Source: JAEUHQ01 sp964538915 (GTDB lineage: Bacteria > Planctomycetota > UBA1135 > UBA2386). From it: a DNA stretch of 64,000 nt. Under the pieces are notes generated by a model. The model ran no database searches and was not told the origin of the DNA. It was given only the letters and a program-made list of their open reading frames with translations. Positions 1 to 9,200 of the stretch are shown here, piece after piece (the stretch's first letter is position 1; each line of letters opens with the position of its first letter). Made by a program: the position numbers and the translations under genes. The stretch is from positions 1-64,000 of the forward strand of contig CAZIFB010000005.1 of assembly GCA_964538915.1 (NCBI GenBank), given 5' to 3'.

Positions 1-684
1 TTCGTCGCGCAGGTCGATCAGGTGCTCGCGGATATGCTGCGCGAAGCGCGGCTCCCCGTAGGGCGCGAGGCCCATCAACTTGTACTCGCCGCTGTTGACC
101 TTGAATCCGCAGTAGTAGGTGAACGCCGAATAGAGGAGTCCGAGCGAGTGGGGGAACCGGATCTCCTGCAGCAACCGCACGCGGTTGCCTTCACCGATCC
201 CCACCGATGTCGTCGCCCATTCGCCGACTCCGTCCATGGTGAGGATCGCGGCTTCCTCGAACGGCGACGGATAGAACGCGGACGCTGCGTGGCTCTCGTG
301 GTGCTCGGGGAAGACGTAGCGGTTCTTCGGCTTCGAGCCGAGGTGCTTCGTCAGCTGACGGCGCATGTGCAGCTTCTCGCCGAGCCACACCGGCAGCGCC
401 TTCGCGAACGAACGCAGTCCAGACGGCGCGAACCCGACGTAGGTCTCGATCAGCCGATGGAACTTGAGGATCGGCTTGTCATAGAACGCGACGAAGTCGA
501 GGTCGGGAACCGCGAGGCCGGCGGCGCGCAGGCAGTAGTCCACGGCGTTCGCGGGGAAGTCGGCGTCGTGCTTCTTGCGCGTGAACCGCTCCTCCTGCGC
601 AGCAGCGACGATCTCGCCGTCGCGCAGCAGGCACGCGGCGGAGTCGTGGTAGAAGGCGGAGATGCCGAGGATGTGTTCGGGCAT
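1..684 (-). CDS. Carbamoyltransferase, NodU/CmcH/TobZ family (3' end cut by window edge)
   Basis: The 228 visible codons run from an ATG at 684 leftward to the window edge with no stop, so this is the N-terminal part of a longer gene (family members are usually about 550-620 aa). The product starts MPEHILGISAFYHDSAACL, the typical start of O-carbamoyltransferases, which move a carbamoyl group from carbamoyl phosphate to a hydroxyl of a sugar or antibiotic. The Kae1-like domain motif is clear: H128-H129-E-S-H132 followed by AASAFY, with a downstream TMDGVGEW segment and SGEYKLMGLAPYG. The C-terminal YrdC-like domain lies outside the window. It is divergent from an MBOAT/SGNH pair (140 bp apart), so a role in decorating a surface polysaccharide is plausible, but the substrate is not shown by the sequence. 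Confidence 0.9.
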   Translation of the reverse strand, partial: MPEHILGISAFYHDSAACLLRDGEIVAAAQEERFTRKKHDADFPANAVDYCLRAAGLAVPDLDFVAFYDKPILKFHRLIETYVGFAPSGLRSFAKALPVWLGEKLHMRRQLTKHLGSKPKNRYVFPEHHESHAASAFYPSPFEEAAILTMDGVGEWATTSVGIGEGNRVRLLQEIRFPHSLGLLYSAFTYYCGFKVNSGEYKLMGLAPYGEPRFAQHIREHLIDLRDE

Positions 685-824
685 GACGTAGGTCGCCCGA
701 CGACGACGCGGCGACGGACGGCGGAAGCGGGCGCGCAGTATGCCGAGGATCCCTCGACCCGTGCCACGCGAAAACGCTCTGCCAAACCGGGTGCGGCGCC
801 GAAGTAGACTCCCCGCGCCCGTCG

Positions 825-2207
825 ATGGTCTTCACTTCGTTCGCCTTCCTCTTCCTGTTCCTGCCGGTCTTCGCGGCGGGCTACCTGGCGATCGGGCGGC
901 GCCATCGCAACCTCTGGATCCTCGCGACGAGCGTCGTCTTCTACGGGTGGGACCACCCGTCGTACGTGCTCATCATGCTGGGCAGCACGTTGTTCGACTT
1001 CTGCGTCGGGTTGCGGCTCGGCGCGAAAGAGGAGGGTCGACCGCATCGGCGCGCGCTGCTCGTGTTGTCGATCGTGGTGAACCTCGGCCTGCTCGCATGG
1101 TTCAAGTACGCGAACCTGCTCGTTCACACGGCAGAGGGCCTGGTCGGCGCCGACGTCCACTGGATCGACATCGCGCTGCCCGTGGGCATCTCGTTCTACA
1201 CGTTCCAGTCGATGAGCTACACGATCGACGTGTACCGGGGCCAGGTGAAGCCGACGCGCTCGCTGATCGACTTCGCGTGCTACGTCACGATGTTCCCGCA
1301 GCTCGTCGCGGGCCCGATCGTGCGCTACAGCGATGTCGAGACGCAGCTGCGCGAGCGCGAACACTCCACGACGCTGGTCGGTGCGGGCGTTCTGTGCTTC
1401 GCCCTCGGCTTCGTGAAGAAGGTGCTGCTCGGCGACACCTTCGCACCGATCGCCGACGACGGCTTCCTCGCGGCCGATCCCGGCGCCGCGACTGCGTGGA
1501 CCGCGCTGCTCGCCTTCTCGCTGCATCTCTACTTCGACTTCTCGGGCTACTCCGACATGGCGATCGGACTCGGCCTGATGCTCGGCTTCCGCTTCCCGCG
1601 CAACTTCGACTCGCCCTACAAGTCGCAGAGCATCACGGAAGTCTGGCGCCGCTGGCACATCAGCCTGTCGACGTGGCTGCGCGACTACCTCTACATCCCG
1701 CTCGGCGGCAATCGTCGCGGCCCGATGCGCACGTACGGCAACCTGCTGGCCACGATGCTGCTCGGCGGCCTCTGGCACGGAGCGAACTGGCCCTTCGTGC
1801 TTTGGGGCGGGTATCAGGGGCTGTGGCTCTGCGTCGAGCGCTTGCGGGGTCGCACGGCGTTCCACGCCGCGCTGCCGAAACCGCTGCGCGTGCTGACCAC
1901 CTACCTCGTCTTCACCTTCGGGTGGACGATGTTCGTCGCACGCGACACGACGCACTTGTGGAATCTGTGGGGCGGTCTGTTCGGTGCGCACGGCATGGGA
2001 CCGCCGATCTCGCTGCACGGCGGAGCGGGAACCACGGCGGGCCTGGTGGCGCTCGGCCTCGGGATCGTCTTCTTCGCCCCGAACTCGGCGCAGATCATGC
2101 GACGTCCCGGGATCCTCGCATCGCTCGGCATCTGCGTGTTGTTCCTGTTCGCGATCGCGCGCGCGATGGCGCTGCCCTTCCTCCCCTTCGCGTACTTCCG
2201 GTTCTGA
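825..2207 (+). CDS. MBOAT family membrane O-acyltransferase (AlgI-like)
   Basis: A 460-aa polytopic membrane protein with many hydrophobic segments. It matches the AlgI/DltB-type membrane-bound O-acyltransferase family, which passes acyl groups (often acetyl) across the membrane to an extracytoplasmic polymer. The hallmark segment W-R-R-W-H278-I-S-L-S-T-W-L-R-D-Y-L-Y-I-P is intact. The family's catalytic histidine lies in G-G-L-W-H318-G-A-N-W. Length fits AlgI-like proteins. The ATG at 825 begins MVFTSFAFLFLFLP, a standard start for this family. The next gene, an SGNH hydrolase, begins 2 bp after the stop, and this pairing is characteristic of polysaccharide O-acetylation systems. The exact polymer is unknown. 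Confidence 0.93.
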   Translation: MVFTSFAFLFLFLPVFAAGYLAIGRRHRNLWILATSVVFYGWDHPSYVLIMLGSTLFDFCVGLRLGAKEEGRPHRRALLVLSIVVNLGLLAWFKYANLLVHTAEGLVGADVHWIDIALPVGISFYTFQSMSYTIDVYRGQVKPTRSLIDFACYVTMFPQLVAGPIVRYSDVETQLREREHSTTLVGAGVLCFALGFVKKVLLGDTFAPIADDGFLAADPGAATAWTALLAFSLHLYFDFSGYSDMAIGLGLMLGFRFPRNFDSPYKSQSITEVWRRWHISLSTWLRDYLYIPLGGNRRGPMRTYGNLLATMLLGGLWHGANWPFVLWGGYQGLWLCVERLRGRTAFHAALPKPLRVLTTYLVFTFGWTMFVARDTTHLWNLWGGLFGAHGMGPPISLHGGAGTTAGLVALGLGIVFFAPNSAQIMRRPGILASLGICVLFLFAIARAMALPFLPFAYFRF

Positions 2208-2209
2208 CC

Positions 2210-3568
2210 ATGGTCGACGGCCCACACACGGAACCTGAATGGCACGACGCCATCGCGCACTGGGACACCGCGTCCCGGCGCCTCGCGCGCAGCGCCGCGA
2301 TCGCTGGCGTGACGCTGATCTGCCTGCCGCTGGTCCTGTGGCTAGTCGTTCCACCCGCGCCGTCGCCGGATCCGGCGCCGATGCCGGCGTGGCGCGGCGA
2401 GGACTTCCTCGCGGGGCGAACGACGCGCCAGATCGAAAAGCACGTGAAGGAGTCGTCCTGGCTCACCTTCGTCCTCCGCGGCGTGCACGACGCCACGATG
2501 GACGCACTCGGCGTCCCGCCGCCCGGTGGCATGCAAGGGCAGTTCGACTTCGAGATCGAATCGGGCGAGTTGATCCCGATGTCGAGCCTCGGCAACGCAC
2601 TCGAGCGCGGGTTCATCGTCGCGGTACCGTGGGAGCAGCCGCGACCGGGTCGGACGATGATCGCGCCGAACCGGACGTTCTGGCTTCGCTACCGGAACAA
2701 CGACGTGCTGCGGCGCGACTGGTTCGACAGCAAGGGCCGCGTGCGAGTGCACCTGAACCGCTTCGGGATGCGCGACCGCGACGACCTCGAAGAAGCGAAG
2801 CCTGCCGGCGAGCAGCGCATCCTCTGCCTCGGCGACTCGATGGTCTTCGGCTGGGGCGTGCCGGAAGAGGACTGTTGGGTGCGCGTGGTCGAGCACGACC
2901 TGCGCGCCGAAGGACGCGACGTCCGCACGATCAACTGCGGCGCCGTCGGCACCGTCTGTGTCGATGAGTACTGGTGGGCGCTCAAGAACCGCTTCGTCGC
3001 GTTCGGTCCGGACGTAGTCATCGTCACGCTCTGCCTCAACGACCTGGTGCCGAGTCACGGCCTGTCGCTGATGGCGCCGCCCGAGCGAAGTGGGGGACTC
3101 GGCGATGTGCTGAAGGGGCGCTCCCGGCGCAATCCGCTCGACCTCGACCCCGCGTTCGACTGGGTCAAGGCCCTCCTCGAGGTGTCGCAAGCCGAGGCGG
3201 AGGCAGGCAACCTCTGCAACCCGGATCGGCCGTTCCAAGCCATGTGGTCACAAGGGGTTCCGCAGTCATCCTTGCGCGAGGCCAAGGCTTTCTGCGCCGC
3301 CCGGGGCATCCGCCTCGCCGTGGTGTTGTGGCCGTTCCTGCAGGGGCTCGGCCCCGGTCGCTCCTACCCGTTCGAGCGCCTGCACGAGATGGTCGCGACG
3401 TTCTGCCGCGACGAAGGTCTGCCGTTCCTCGACGTGCTGCCGCTCCTCCGCACGATCCCGCAGGAAGACCTCTGGGTGACGCCCGCCGACATGCACCCAA
3501 ATCCGCGCGCCCACCGCATTGCAGCGACGGCCATCCGCACCCTCGCCGAACCGTTGCTCGCTCGCTGA
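2210..3568 (+). CDS. SGNH/GDSL-family hydrolase or acetyltransferase (AlgJ/AlgX-like partner)
   Basis: A 452-aa protein with one N-terminal membrane segment (about residues 31-50, AAIAGVTLICLPLVLWLVV) followed by an extracytoplasmic domain. Block I is ILCLGDSMVFGWGV with the nucleophile Ser210. A block III-like segment is VIVTLCLNDLVPS. The C-terminal catalytic Asp/His motif is A-D427-M-H429-P-N. Such membrane-anchored SGNH proteins accept the acyl group from the MBOAT partner and place it on a polysaccharide. The start was chosen at 2210 because it lies 2 bp after the MBOAT stop and gives a clean transmembrane N-terminus; the frame is also open upstream, but that part overlaps the MBOAT gene. 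Substrate unknown. Confidence 0.85.
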   Translation: MVDGPHTEPEWHDAIAHWDTASRRLARSAAIAGVTLICLPLVLWLVVPPAPSPDPAPMPAWRGEDFLAGRTTRQIEKHVKESSWLTFVLRGVHDATMDALGVPPPGGMQGQFDFEIESGELIPMSSLGNALERGFIVAVPWEQPRPGRTMIAPNRTFWLRYRNNDVLRRDWFDSKGRVRVHLNRFGMRDRDDLEEAKPAGEQRILCLGDSMVFGWGVPEEDCWVRVVEHDLRAEGRDVRTINCGAVGTVCVDEYWWALKNRFVAFGPDVVIVTLCLNDLVPSHGLSLMAPPERSGGLGDVLKGRSRRNPLDLDPAFDWVKALLEVSQAEAEAGNLCNPDRPFQAMWSQGVPQSSLREAKAFCAARGIRLAVVLWPFLQGLGPGRSYPFERLHEMVATFCRDEGLPFLDVLPLLRTIPQEDLWVTPADMHPNPRAHRIAATAIRTLAEPLLAR

Positions 3569-3591
3569 GTCGCCCGCTGTGGGGGCGATTC
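3567..3591 (+). terminator. Possible terminator stem-loop after the SGNH gene
   Basis: Arms 3567-3575 and 3583-3591 pair over 9 positions (one G-U) with a 7-nt loop, starting inside the SGNH stop codon. No T-tract follows, so intrinsic termination is uncertain. Confidence 0.3.
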
Positions 3592-3605
3592 CACGAACTC
3601 TGAAA

Positions 3606-3655
3606 TTGACCCGGCAAGGGCAATCTTTTACAGGGGCCGCCCTTCTGGGCAGCCC
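3606..3655 (+). promoter_or_regulatory. Leader region of the respiratory operon: weak -35-like box and stem-loop
   Basis: The 261-bp gap between the SGNH gene and actA holds TTGACC at 3606-3611, a -35-like hexamer; no good -10 box is visible at normal spacing. A GC-rich hairpin follows at 3634-3642/3647-3655 (8 of 9 pairs, loop TTCT). It could be an mRNA leader structure or a terminator of upstream transcription. Nothing else was recognised in this gap. Confidence 0.25.
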
Positions 3656-3829
3656 AGGTTCGCCCTGCACGCCTCCGTTCCCGCAACCGTCAACCGGTTT
3701 ACGGCTGTAGCGAACGGCAGCAACGCAGGGCCCGGTCGACCGAGCAACACGTCCCGTTGCGAGTCGCCGCGCCGAGGCGTGACCAGCGGCTCTTCTCGAT
3801 CGTCCCACTCTCCGCGGAGGGGATCCAAC

Positions 3830-4513
3830 TTGACTGATCTGTTCCCCAAGTGGACCAACAAGCTGCCTGCCGTGCTCGCGCTCGGTGCAGCCGCCACCGG
3901 TCTGTTCGTGGTGTTCGTCGTCTACTTCTGGTTCTCGCCGCGGCACACGGATGTCGGCTACCAGCCGTTCCAGCCCATCCCGTACAGCCACAAGCTGCAC
4001 GCCGGTGACAAGGGCATGGACTGTCGGTACTGCCACCGGATGGTCGAGGAAGGGCCGCACGCGACGGTGCCCGATGCGGCGACCTGCATCGGCTGCCACG
4101 CCAGCCTGAACGGCGTGAAGGCGAACGCGACGCTCGCGCCGCTGTTCGCGGCGTGGGGCAACGGCGAAGCGGAGAACAAGCCGATCCCCTGGGTGAAGGT
4201 CCACCTCCTCCCCGAACACGCGTACTTCAATCACGCGGTGCACGTGCACGCCAATGTCGGCTGCGCGAGCTGCCACGGCCCCGTCGACCAGATGGAGATC
4301 GTGCGGCAGGTCGAACCGCTCAGCATGGGCTGGTGCCTCGAGTGCCACCGCGACCCGACGCCGCACATCCGACCGAAGGGCGTGTCCGTGACCAAGATGG
4401 ACTGGGCCGCCGACGACCAGAGCCGCGCCGCGGCGAAGGCGCGACTCGAATGGACGGGCGACACGCGGCCCGAGTTGAACCCTCCGACCCACTGCTCGGC
4501 CTGCCACCGATGA
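3830..4513 (+). CDS. actA: Alternative complex III pentaheme cytochrome c subunit ActA
   Basis: A 227-aa protein with one N-terminal membrane segment (about residues 9-30) and five CXXCH heme c sites: CRYCH 65-69, CIGCH 86-90, CASCH 145-149, CLECH 169-173 and CSACH 222-226. This is the heme count expected for ActA, which passes electrons from the quinol-oxidising core of alternative complex III toward periplasmic acceptors. The TTG at 3830 was chosen because a strong GGAGG Shine-Dalgarno lies at 3816-3820 and the protein then begins LTDLFPKWTNK just before the membrane segment. A GTG at 3779 would add 17 low-complexity residues. The stop overlaps the actB start (ATGA), indicating translational coupling in the act operon. 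Confidence 0.93.
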   Translation: MTDLFPKWTNKLPAVLALGAAATGLFVVFVVYFWFSPRHTDVGYQPFQPIPYSHKLHAGDKGMDCRYCHRMVEEGPHATVPDAATCIGCHASLNGVKANATLAPLFAAWGNGEAENKPIPWVKVHLLPEHAYFNHAVHVHANVGCASCHGPVDQMEIVRQVEPLSMGWCLECHRDPTPHIRPKGVSVTKMDWAADDQSRAAAKARLEWTGDTRPELNPPTHCSACHR

Positions 4514-7500
4514 CCAGCGTCCCCCTTCCTCCCGTGTCGACCGAAACCGACGGAACGACGTACTGGCGCAGCCTCGGCGCACTCGAGAACTCGCCCGAGT
4601 TCCAGCAGTCCTTCGAGGACGTGGTGTCGCGCGAGTTTCCCGATGGCATCACCGATGCCCCCGACGAAGTGTCGCGGCGCGGCTTCCTGAGTGCCGTCGC
4701 TGCCTCGGTCGCGCTCGCCGGCCTCACGAGCTGTCGCAAGCCCGAGCAGCACATCCTGCCGTTCAACAAGCGGCCCGAGGGCATGAAGCCGGGCCTCGCG
4801 CAGCAGTACGCGACGGTGCTCACCCGCGGCGGCCACGGCATCGGCGTGCTCGTGAAGAGCAGCGACGGCCGGCCGACGAAGATCGAAGGCAACCCGGACC
4901 ATCCGAGCAGCCTCGGCGGAACCGACATGCGACTGCAGGCCGAGCTCCTGCAGCTGTACGACCCGGGCCGCAGCCGTTCGCCCCGCATGCCGGGCGCGGC
5001 TCAACCGGCGGCACACGCCGGGGACCACGGGGACCACGGCCACGCTGGTGCGGGCGAACACGCCAGCGCCGACGAGGTGTGGGCGGGGTTCGACACCTGG
5101 TGGTCGGTCGCAGGCAAGAACCAAGGTGCCGGTCTGCACATCGTGATGGCGCCGACGGCGTCACCTTCGCTGCAGGACGCGGTCGCGAAGCTGAAGGGCG
5201 GTGCGCTGCCGAAGGCGCGCTTCCACAACTGGACGGCGCTCCATCAGGACAACGAGACCACCGGCAGCAAGATGGTGTTCGGCCGCGCGCTGACCCCGCA
5301 CTACGACTTCGCGAAAGCCGACGTCGTAGTGTCGCTCGACAGCGACTTCCTGGCGACCGAGGGCAACAACCTGCGCAACGCGCGCGAGTGGACTTCGACG
5401 CGCAACGCGCCGATCGGCGGGAAGAAGGTCTCCCGCCTCTACGCCGTCGAGTCGGTGTTCAGCTCGACCGGTACGGCCGCGGATCATCGCTTCCGCATGA
5501 AGTCCGGTGAGATCGCCGGCGTCGCGTTCGCCCTCGCGAACGCCCTCGGCGTGGGTGGCGGAACGGAGCTCGGCAAGGCTCTCGAGGCGCACTCTCCCGA
5601 GCCGTTCCAGAAGAACGGCAAGAAGTGGGTCGCCGCGATCGCCAAGGACCTCCAGTCCGCACGCGGTCGCGCGATCGTGATCGCCGGCGCGCGCCAGCCC
5701 GCCGTCGTGCACGCCCTGGCACACGCGATCAACCAGGCGCTGGACGGCTTCGGCAAGACGGTGACCTACACCGCGACGCCGGAGCAGATCCAGGGTGAGT
5801 GTGTCGCGTCGATCAAGGACCTCGCTGCCGCGATCGATCAGGGTGCGTGCGAGACGCTGGTGTTCATCGGCACCAACCCCGCGTACGACGCGCCGGCCGA
5901 TCTCAAGTTCGCCGAGCTGCTGCGAACGAAGAAGCCGAAGGTCACGATCCACGTCGGCTTCCACCACGACGAGACCGCGCAACTGTGCGACTGGCACTTC
6001 CCGCTCGCGCACGACCTCGAGTCATGGGGCGATGCGCGCGCGCACGACGGCACCGTGTCGATCCGCCAGCCGCTCGTCGTGCCGTTGCACGGCGGCGTCT
6101 CGGCTCTCGAGTTCCTGGGCTACCTGGCCCAGGCGCCGAACTACGAGCAGCTCACCGCCGCGCGGGACACCTTGTTCGGCTACGAACTCGTCCGCAGCTA
6201 CTGGCAGACCGCGTCCGGGTCGTCGGACTTCGACAACACCTGGTGGCCACGTGCCCTGCACGACGGTCTCGTCGCGAACACGAAGCTCGCGGCGGAGACC
6301 GTCCAGGTGAACCACGGCGCGATCGCCGGATCGGTGCGCAGCTGGACCAAGCCGTCCGGCATGGAAGTGGTCCTTCCGGCCTGCCCGAAGATGTGGGACG
6401 GCCGCTACGCCAACAACTCGTGGATGCAGGAAGTGCCGGACCCGCTCAGCAAGCTCAGCTGGGACAACGCGGCGCTCGTCAGCATCGCAACGGCGCGCAA
6501 CCTCGGCGTGGAGAACGGGGACCTGCTCGCGGTGGGGATCGGCGGCGCCCAGTTGCAGATCCCCGCGTGGATCGTGCCCGGCATCGCCGACGAGAGCGTC
6601 ACGATCCACCTCGGCTGGGGCCGATCGCTGCCCGAGGACTGCAAGGTCGCGCACGGCACCGGCTTCAACGGCTACGTGCTGCGCACCGCTGCGGCCCAGT
6701 GGATCGCCACGGGAGCGCAGGTGACGAAGAGCAGCGGCCGCTACAAGCTCGTCTGCACGCAGGACCACGGCACGATGGTGGGCCGCGCGATCGTTCGCGA
6801 AGCGACGGTCGCGAAGAACACCGCCGACCCGCAGTGGGCGCCGAAGATGTCGCCGCTCGATCGCGCGGCGCGTCTGCACGAGAAGACGGAGAAGGACGTC
6901 AACAAGTCGCTGTGGACCGAACGCGGCTACCTGGACGGCGCGATGTCGAAGGACCCCGAGGTCCGCAAGTCGCCCTACCAGTGGGGCATGGTGATCGACC
7001 TCAACGCGTGCACCGGTTGCAGTGCGTGCATGGTCGCCTGCGTCGCGGAGAACAACGTCCCGATGGTCGGCAAGATCCAGGTCAGCCGGAACCGCGAGAT
7101 GTTCTGGCTGCGCACGGATCGCTACTTCAGCTCGGTCGACGATCGCAAGAAGGCCGAGGGCATGGCGGACAATCCGGACGCCTACCGCGACAAGCTGGAA
7201 ATGGCCGAGGACCCGCAGGTCGCGAACATGCCGGTCCCGTGCATGCAGTGCGAGAACGCGCCCTGCGAATCGGTCTGCCCGGTCGCGGCCACCATGCACA
7301 GCCCCGACGGGCTGAACGACATGGTCTACAACCGCTGCATCGGCACGCGCTACTGCAGCAACAACTGCCCGTACAAGGTCCGTCGCTACAACTACCTCGA
7401 CTACGTCGGCCACACCGCGGACACGAAGCGCATGGCGTTCAATCCGGACGTCACCGTGCGCAGCCGCGGCGTGATGGAGAAGTGCACCTACTGCGTGCAG

Positions 7501-7761
7501 CGCATCAACGGCGGTCGGATCAAGGCCAAGCTCGCCGGCAAGAAAGTCGGTGAAGGCAAGGACGACGTGCAGTTCACGACCGCGTGCGCGCAGGCGTGCC
7601 CGACGCAGGCGATCACCTTCGGCAACCTCCTCGAGTCGACGAGTCAGGTCGCGAAACTCCGCGCGTCGGACCTCAACTACGGCGTCCTGTCCGAGCTGAA
7701 CACGAAGCCGCGTACCACCTATCTCGGCCGCGTCCGCAACCCCAACCCCGAACTCGCCTGA
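4510..7761 (+). CDS. actB: Alternative complex III iron-sulfur subunit ActB (molybdopterin-oxidoreductase-like plus ferredoxin domains)
   Basis: A 1083-aa fusion, the normal size for ActB. The N-terminus carries a twin-arginine signal, SRRGFLSAV at residues 55-63, ending near a cysteine in LAGLTSC, so export by Tat is likely. Residues from about 80 to 780 resemble the molybdopterin oxidoreductase fold, which in ActB proteins does not bind the cofactor. The C-terminal ferredoxin module has cysteine clusters starting at C834 (CTGCSACMVAC), C911 (CMQCENAPCESVCP), C943 (CIGTRYCSNNCP), C992 (CTYC) and C1026 (CAQACP), enough for four Fe-S clusters. A histidine-rich insert (AAHAGDHGDHGHAG) lies near residues 164-185. 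ActC follows 4 bp downstream. Confidence 0.95.
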   Translation: MTSVPLPPVSTETDGTTYWRSLGALENSPEFQQSFEDVVSREFPDGITDAPDEVSRRGFLSAVAASVALAGLTSCRKPEQHILPFNKRPEGMKPGLAQQYATVLTRGGHGIGVLVKSSDGRPTKIEGNPDHPSSLGGTDMRLQAELLQLYDPGRSRSPRMPGAAQPAAHAGDHGDHGHAGAGEHASADEVWAGFDTWWSVAGKNQGAGLHIVMAPTASPSLQDAVAKLKGGALPKARFHNWTALHQDNETTGSKMVFGRALTPHYDFAKADVVVSLDSDFLATEGNNLRNAREWTSTRNAPIGGKKVSRLYAVESVFSSTGTAADHRFRMKSGEIAGVAFALANALGVGGGTELGKALEAHSPEPFQKNGKKWVAAIAKDLQSARGRAIVIAGARQPAVVHALAHAINQALDGFGKTVTYTATPEQIQGECVASIKDLAAAIDQGACETLVFIGTNPAYDAPADLKFAELLRTKKPKVTIHVGFHHDETAQLCDWHFPLAHDLESWGDARAHDGTVSIRQPLVVPLHGGVSALEFLGYLAQAPNYEQLTAARDTLFGYELVRSYWQTASGSSDFDNTWWPRALHDGLVANTKLAAETVQVNHGAIAGSVRSWTKPSGMEVVLPACPKMWDGRYANNSWMQEVPDPLSKLSWDNAALVSIATARNLGVENGDLLAVGIGGAQLQIPAWIVPGIADESVTIHLGWGRSLPEDCKVAHGTGFNGYVLRTAAAQWIATGAQVTKSSGRYKLVCTQDHGTMVGRAIVREATVAKNTADPQWAPKMSPLDRAARLHEKTEKDVNKSLWTERGYLDGAMSKDPEVRKSPYQWGMVIDLNACTGCSACMVACVAENNVPMVGKIQVSRNREMFWLRTDRYFSSVDDRKKAEGMADNPDAYRDKLEMAEDPQVANMPVPCMQCENAPCESVCPVAATMHSPDGLNDMVYNRCIGTRYCSNNCPYKVRRYNYLDYVGHTADTKRMAFNPDVTVRSRGVMEKCTYCVQRINGGRIKAKLAGKKVGEGKDDVQFTTACAQACPTQAITFGNLLESTSQVAKLRASDLNYGVLSELNTKPRTTYLGRVRNPNPELA

Positions 7762-7765
7762 TCCG

Positions 7766-9190
7766 ATGACTGCAATCCTAGTTGTCGACGAGCCGGAGAA
7801 CCCGCTGCGCAGAGCAGCGCTGGTCGAAGGCAAGAACGACTTCGCGTCGGTGACCAACATCATCGCGGGAGTCGCCGAGAAGCAGACGCCGAAGGGCTGG
7901 TACCTGATGTTCGGCTGCGCGATCGCGCTGTTGCTGAACCTCGGCGCGATGATCGGCTACCTGGTCTTCAACGGCATCGGCGTGTGGGGGAACAACATCC
8001 CCGTGGGCTGGGGCTGGCCGATCGTGAACTTCGTGTTCTGGATCGGCATCGGCCACGCCGGCACGCTGATCAGCGCGATCCTCTTCCTGTTCCGGCAGAA
8101 GTGGCGCACGTCGATCAACCGCGCATCGGAGGCCATGACGATCTTCGCGGTCATGGCCGCGGGCATCTTCCCCGCCATCCACGTGGGCCGCATCTGGGTC
8201 ATCTACTGGGTGTTCCCGGTGCCGAACCAGATGTCGCTCTGGCCGAACTTCAAGAGCCCGCTGCTCTGGGACGTGTTCGCGGTCAGCACCTACTTCACGA
8301 TCTCGGCCCTGTTCTGGTTCGTCGGCCTCATCCCCGACCTCGCCACGTTCCGCGACCGTGCCGTGAAGGCAGGTCGCACCGTCGCCGCGAAGGCGTACGG
8401 CGTCTTCGCCTTCGGCTGGCACGGCAGCAACCGCCACTGGATCCACTACGAGAAGGCCTACCTGATCCTCGCTGCGCTGAGCACGCCGCTCGTGCTCTCG
8501 GTGCACTCGATCGTGTCCTTCGACTTCGCCGTGTCGCTCCTGCCCGGCTGGCACACGACGATCTTCCCGCCGTACTTCGTCGCGGGCGCGATCTTCTCGG
8601 GCTTCGGCATGGTGATCACGCTGATGGTCCCGGCGCGCCAATGGCTCGGGCTGCACGAACTGATCACGCTCAATCACCTCGACAACATCGCGAAGATCCT
8701 CCTGCTGACCGGCACGATGGTCGGCTACGCGTACGGGATGGAGTTCTTCATCGCGTGGTACAGCGGTGTCGAATACGAGCAGTTCTGCTTCATCAACCGC
8801 GCGACCGGTCCCTACTGGTGGGCGTACTGGATCATGGTGACGTGCAACGTCGTCAGTCCCCAGTTCTTCTGGATCCGGAGCATCCGCCGCAACCCGATGG
8901 CTCTGTTCGTCATCTCGATCTTCGTGAACATCGGGATGTGGTTCGAGCGCTTCGTGATCACGGTCTCGTCGCTGAACCGCGACTTCCTGCCGTCGAGCTG
9001 GGGCTACTTCTCGCCGACGCTGATCGACGTGCTCACCTACGTGGGCAGCTTCGGCCTGTTCTTCACCTTCTTCCTGCTGTTCTGCCGGTTCCTGCCGATC
9101 CTCGCCATCAGCGAAGTGAAGGGCGTCATGCCCGAGGCGAACCCGCATCACGGCGCCCACCACGGTACCGCCAACGGCGGTCACCACTGA
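7766..9190 (+). CDS. actC: Alternative complex III quinone-binding membrane subunit ActC (NrfD/PsrC family)
   Basis: A 474-aa polytopic membrane protein of the NrfD/PsrC family with about ten transmembrane helices, including an early FWIGIGHAGTLISAILFLF segment. ActC provides the main quinol-oxidation site in alternative complex III next to the ActB ferredoxin module. Length and the position directly after actB fit the family. It ends in a histidine-rich tail (HHGAHHGTANGGHH). The ATG at 7766 lies 4 bp past the actB stop. Confidence 0.94.
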   Translation: MTAILVVDEPENPLRRAALVEGKNDFASVTNIIAGVAEKQTPKGWYLMFGCAIALLLNLGAMIGYLVFNGIGVWGNNIPVGWGWPIVNFVFWIGIGHAGTLISAILFLFRQKWRTSINRASEAMTIFAVMAAGIFPAIHVGRIWVIYWVFPVPNQMSLWPNFKSPLLWDVFAVSTYFTISALFWFVGLIPDLATFRDRAVKAGRTVAAKAYGVFAFGWHGSNRHWIHYEKAYLILAALSTPLVLSVHSIVSFDFAVSLLPGWHTTIFPPYFVAGAIFSGFGMVITLMVPARQWLGLHELITLNHLDNIAKILLLTGTMVGYAYGMEFFIAWYSGVEYEQFCFINRATGPYWWAYWIMVTCNVVSPQFFWIRSIRRNPMALFVISIFVNIGMWFERFVITVSSLNRDFLPSSWGYFSPTLIDVLTYVGSFGLFFTFFLLFCRFLPILAISEVKGVMPEANPHHGAHHGTANGGHH

Positions 9191-9200
9191 GGGACGCGAC

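Noticed and set aside
740..2209. Upstream extension of the SGNH reading frame through the MBOAT gene
   Set aside because: The extension is out of frame with the MBOAT gene and gives Arg-rich nonsense; the membrane anchor begins just after 2210.
450..2354. 634-codon open frame on the minus strand opposite the carbamoyltransferase upstream region and MBOAT gene
   Set aside because: Arg/Glu/Ala-rich translation with no recognisable domain; a typical antisense frame in GC-rich DNA opposite a clear MBOAT gene.
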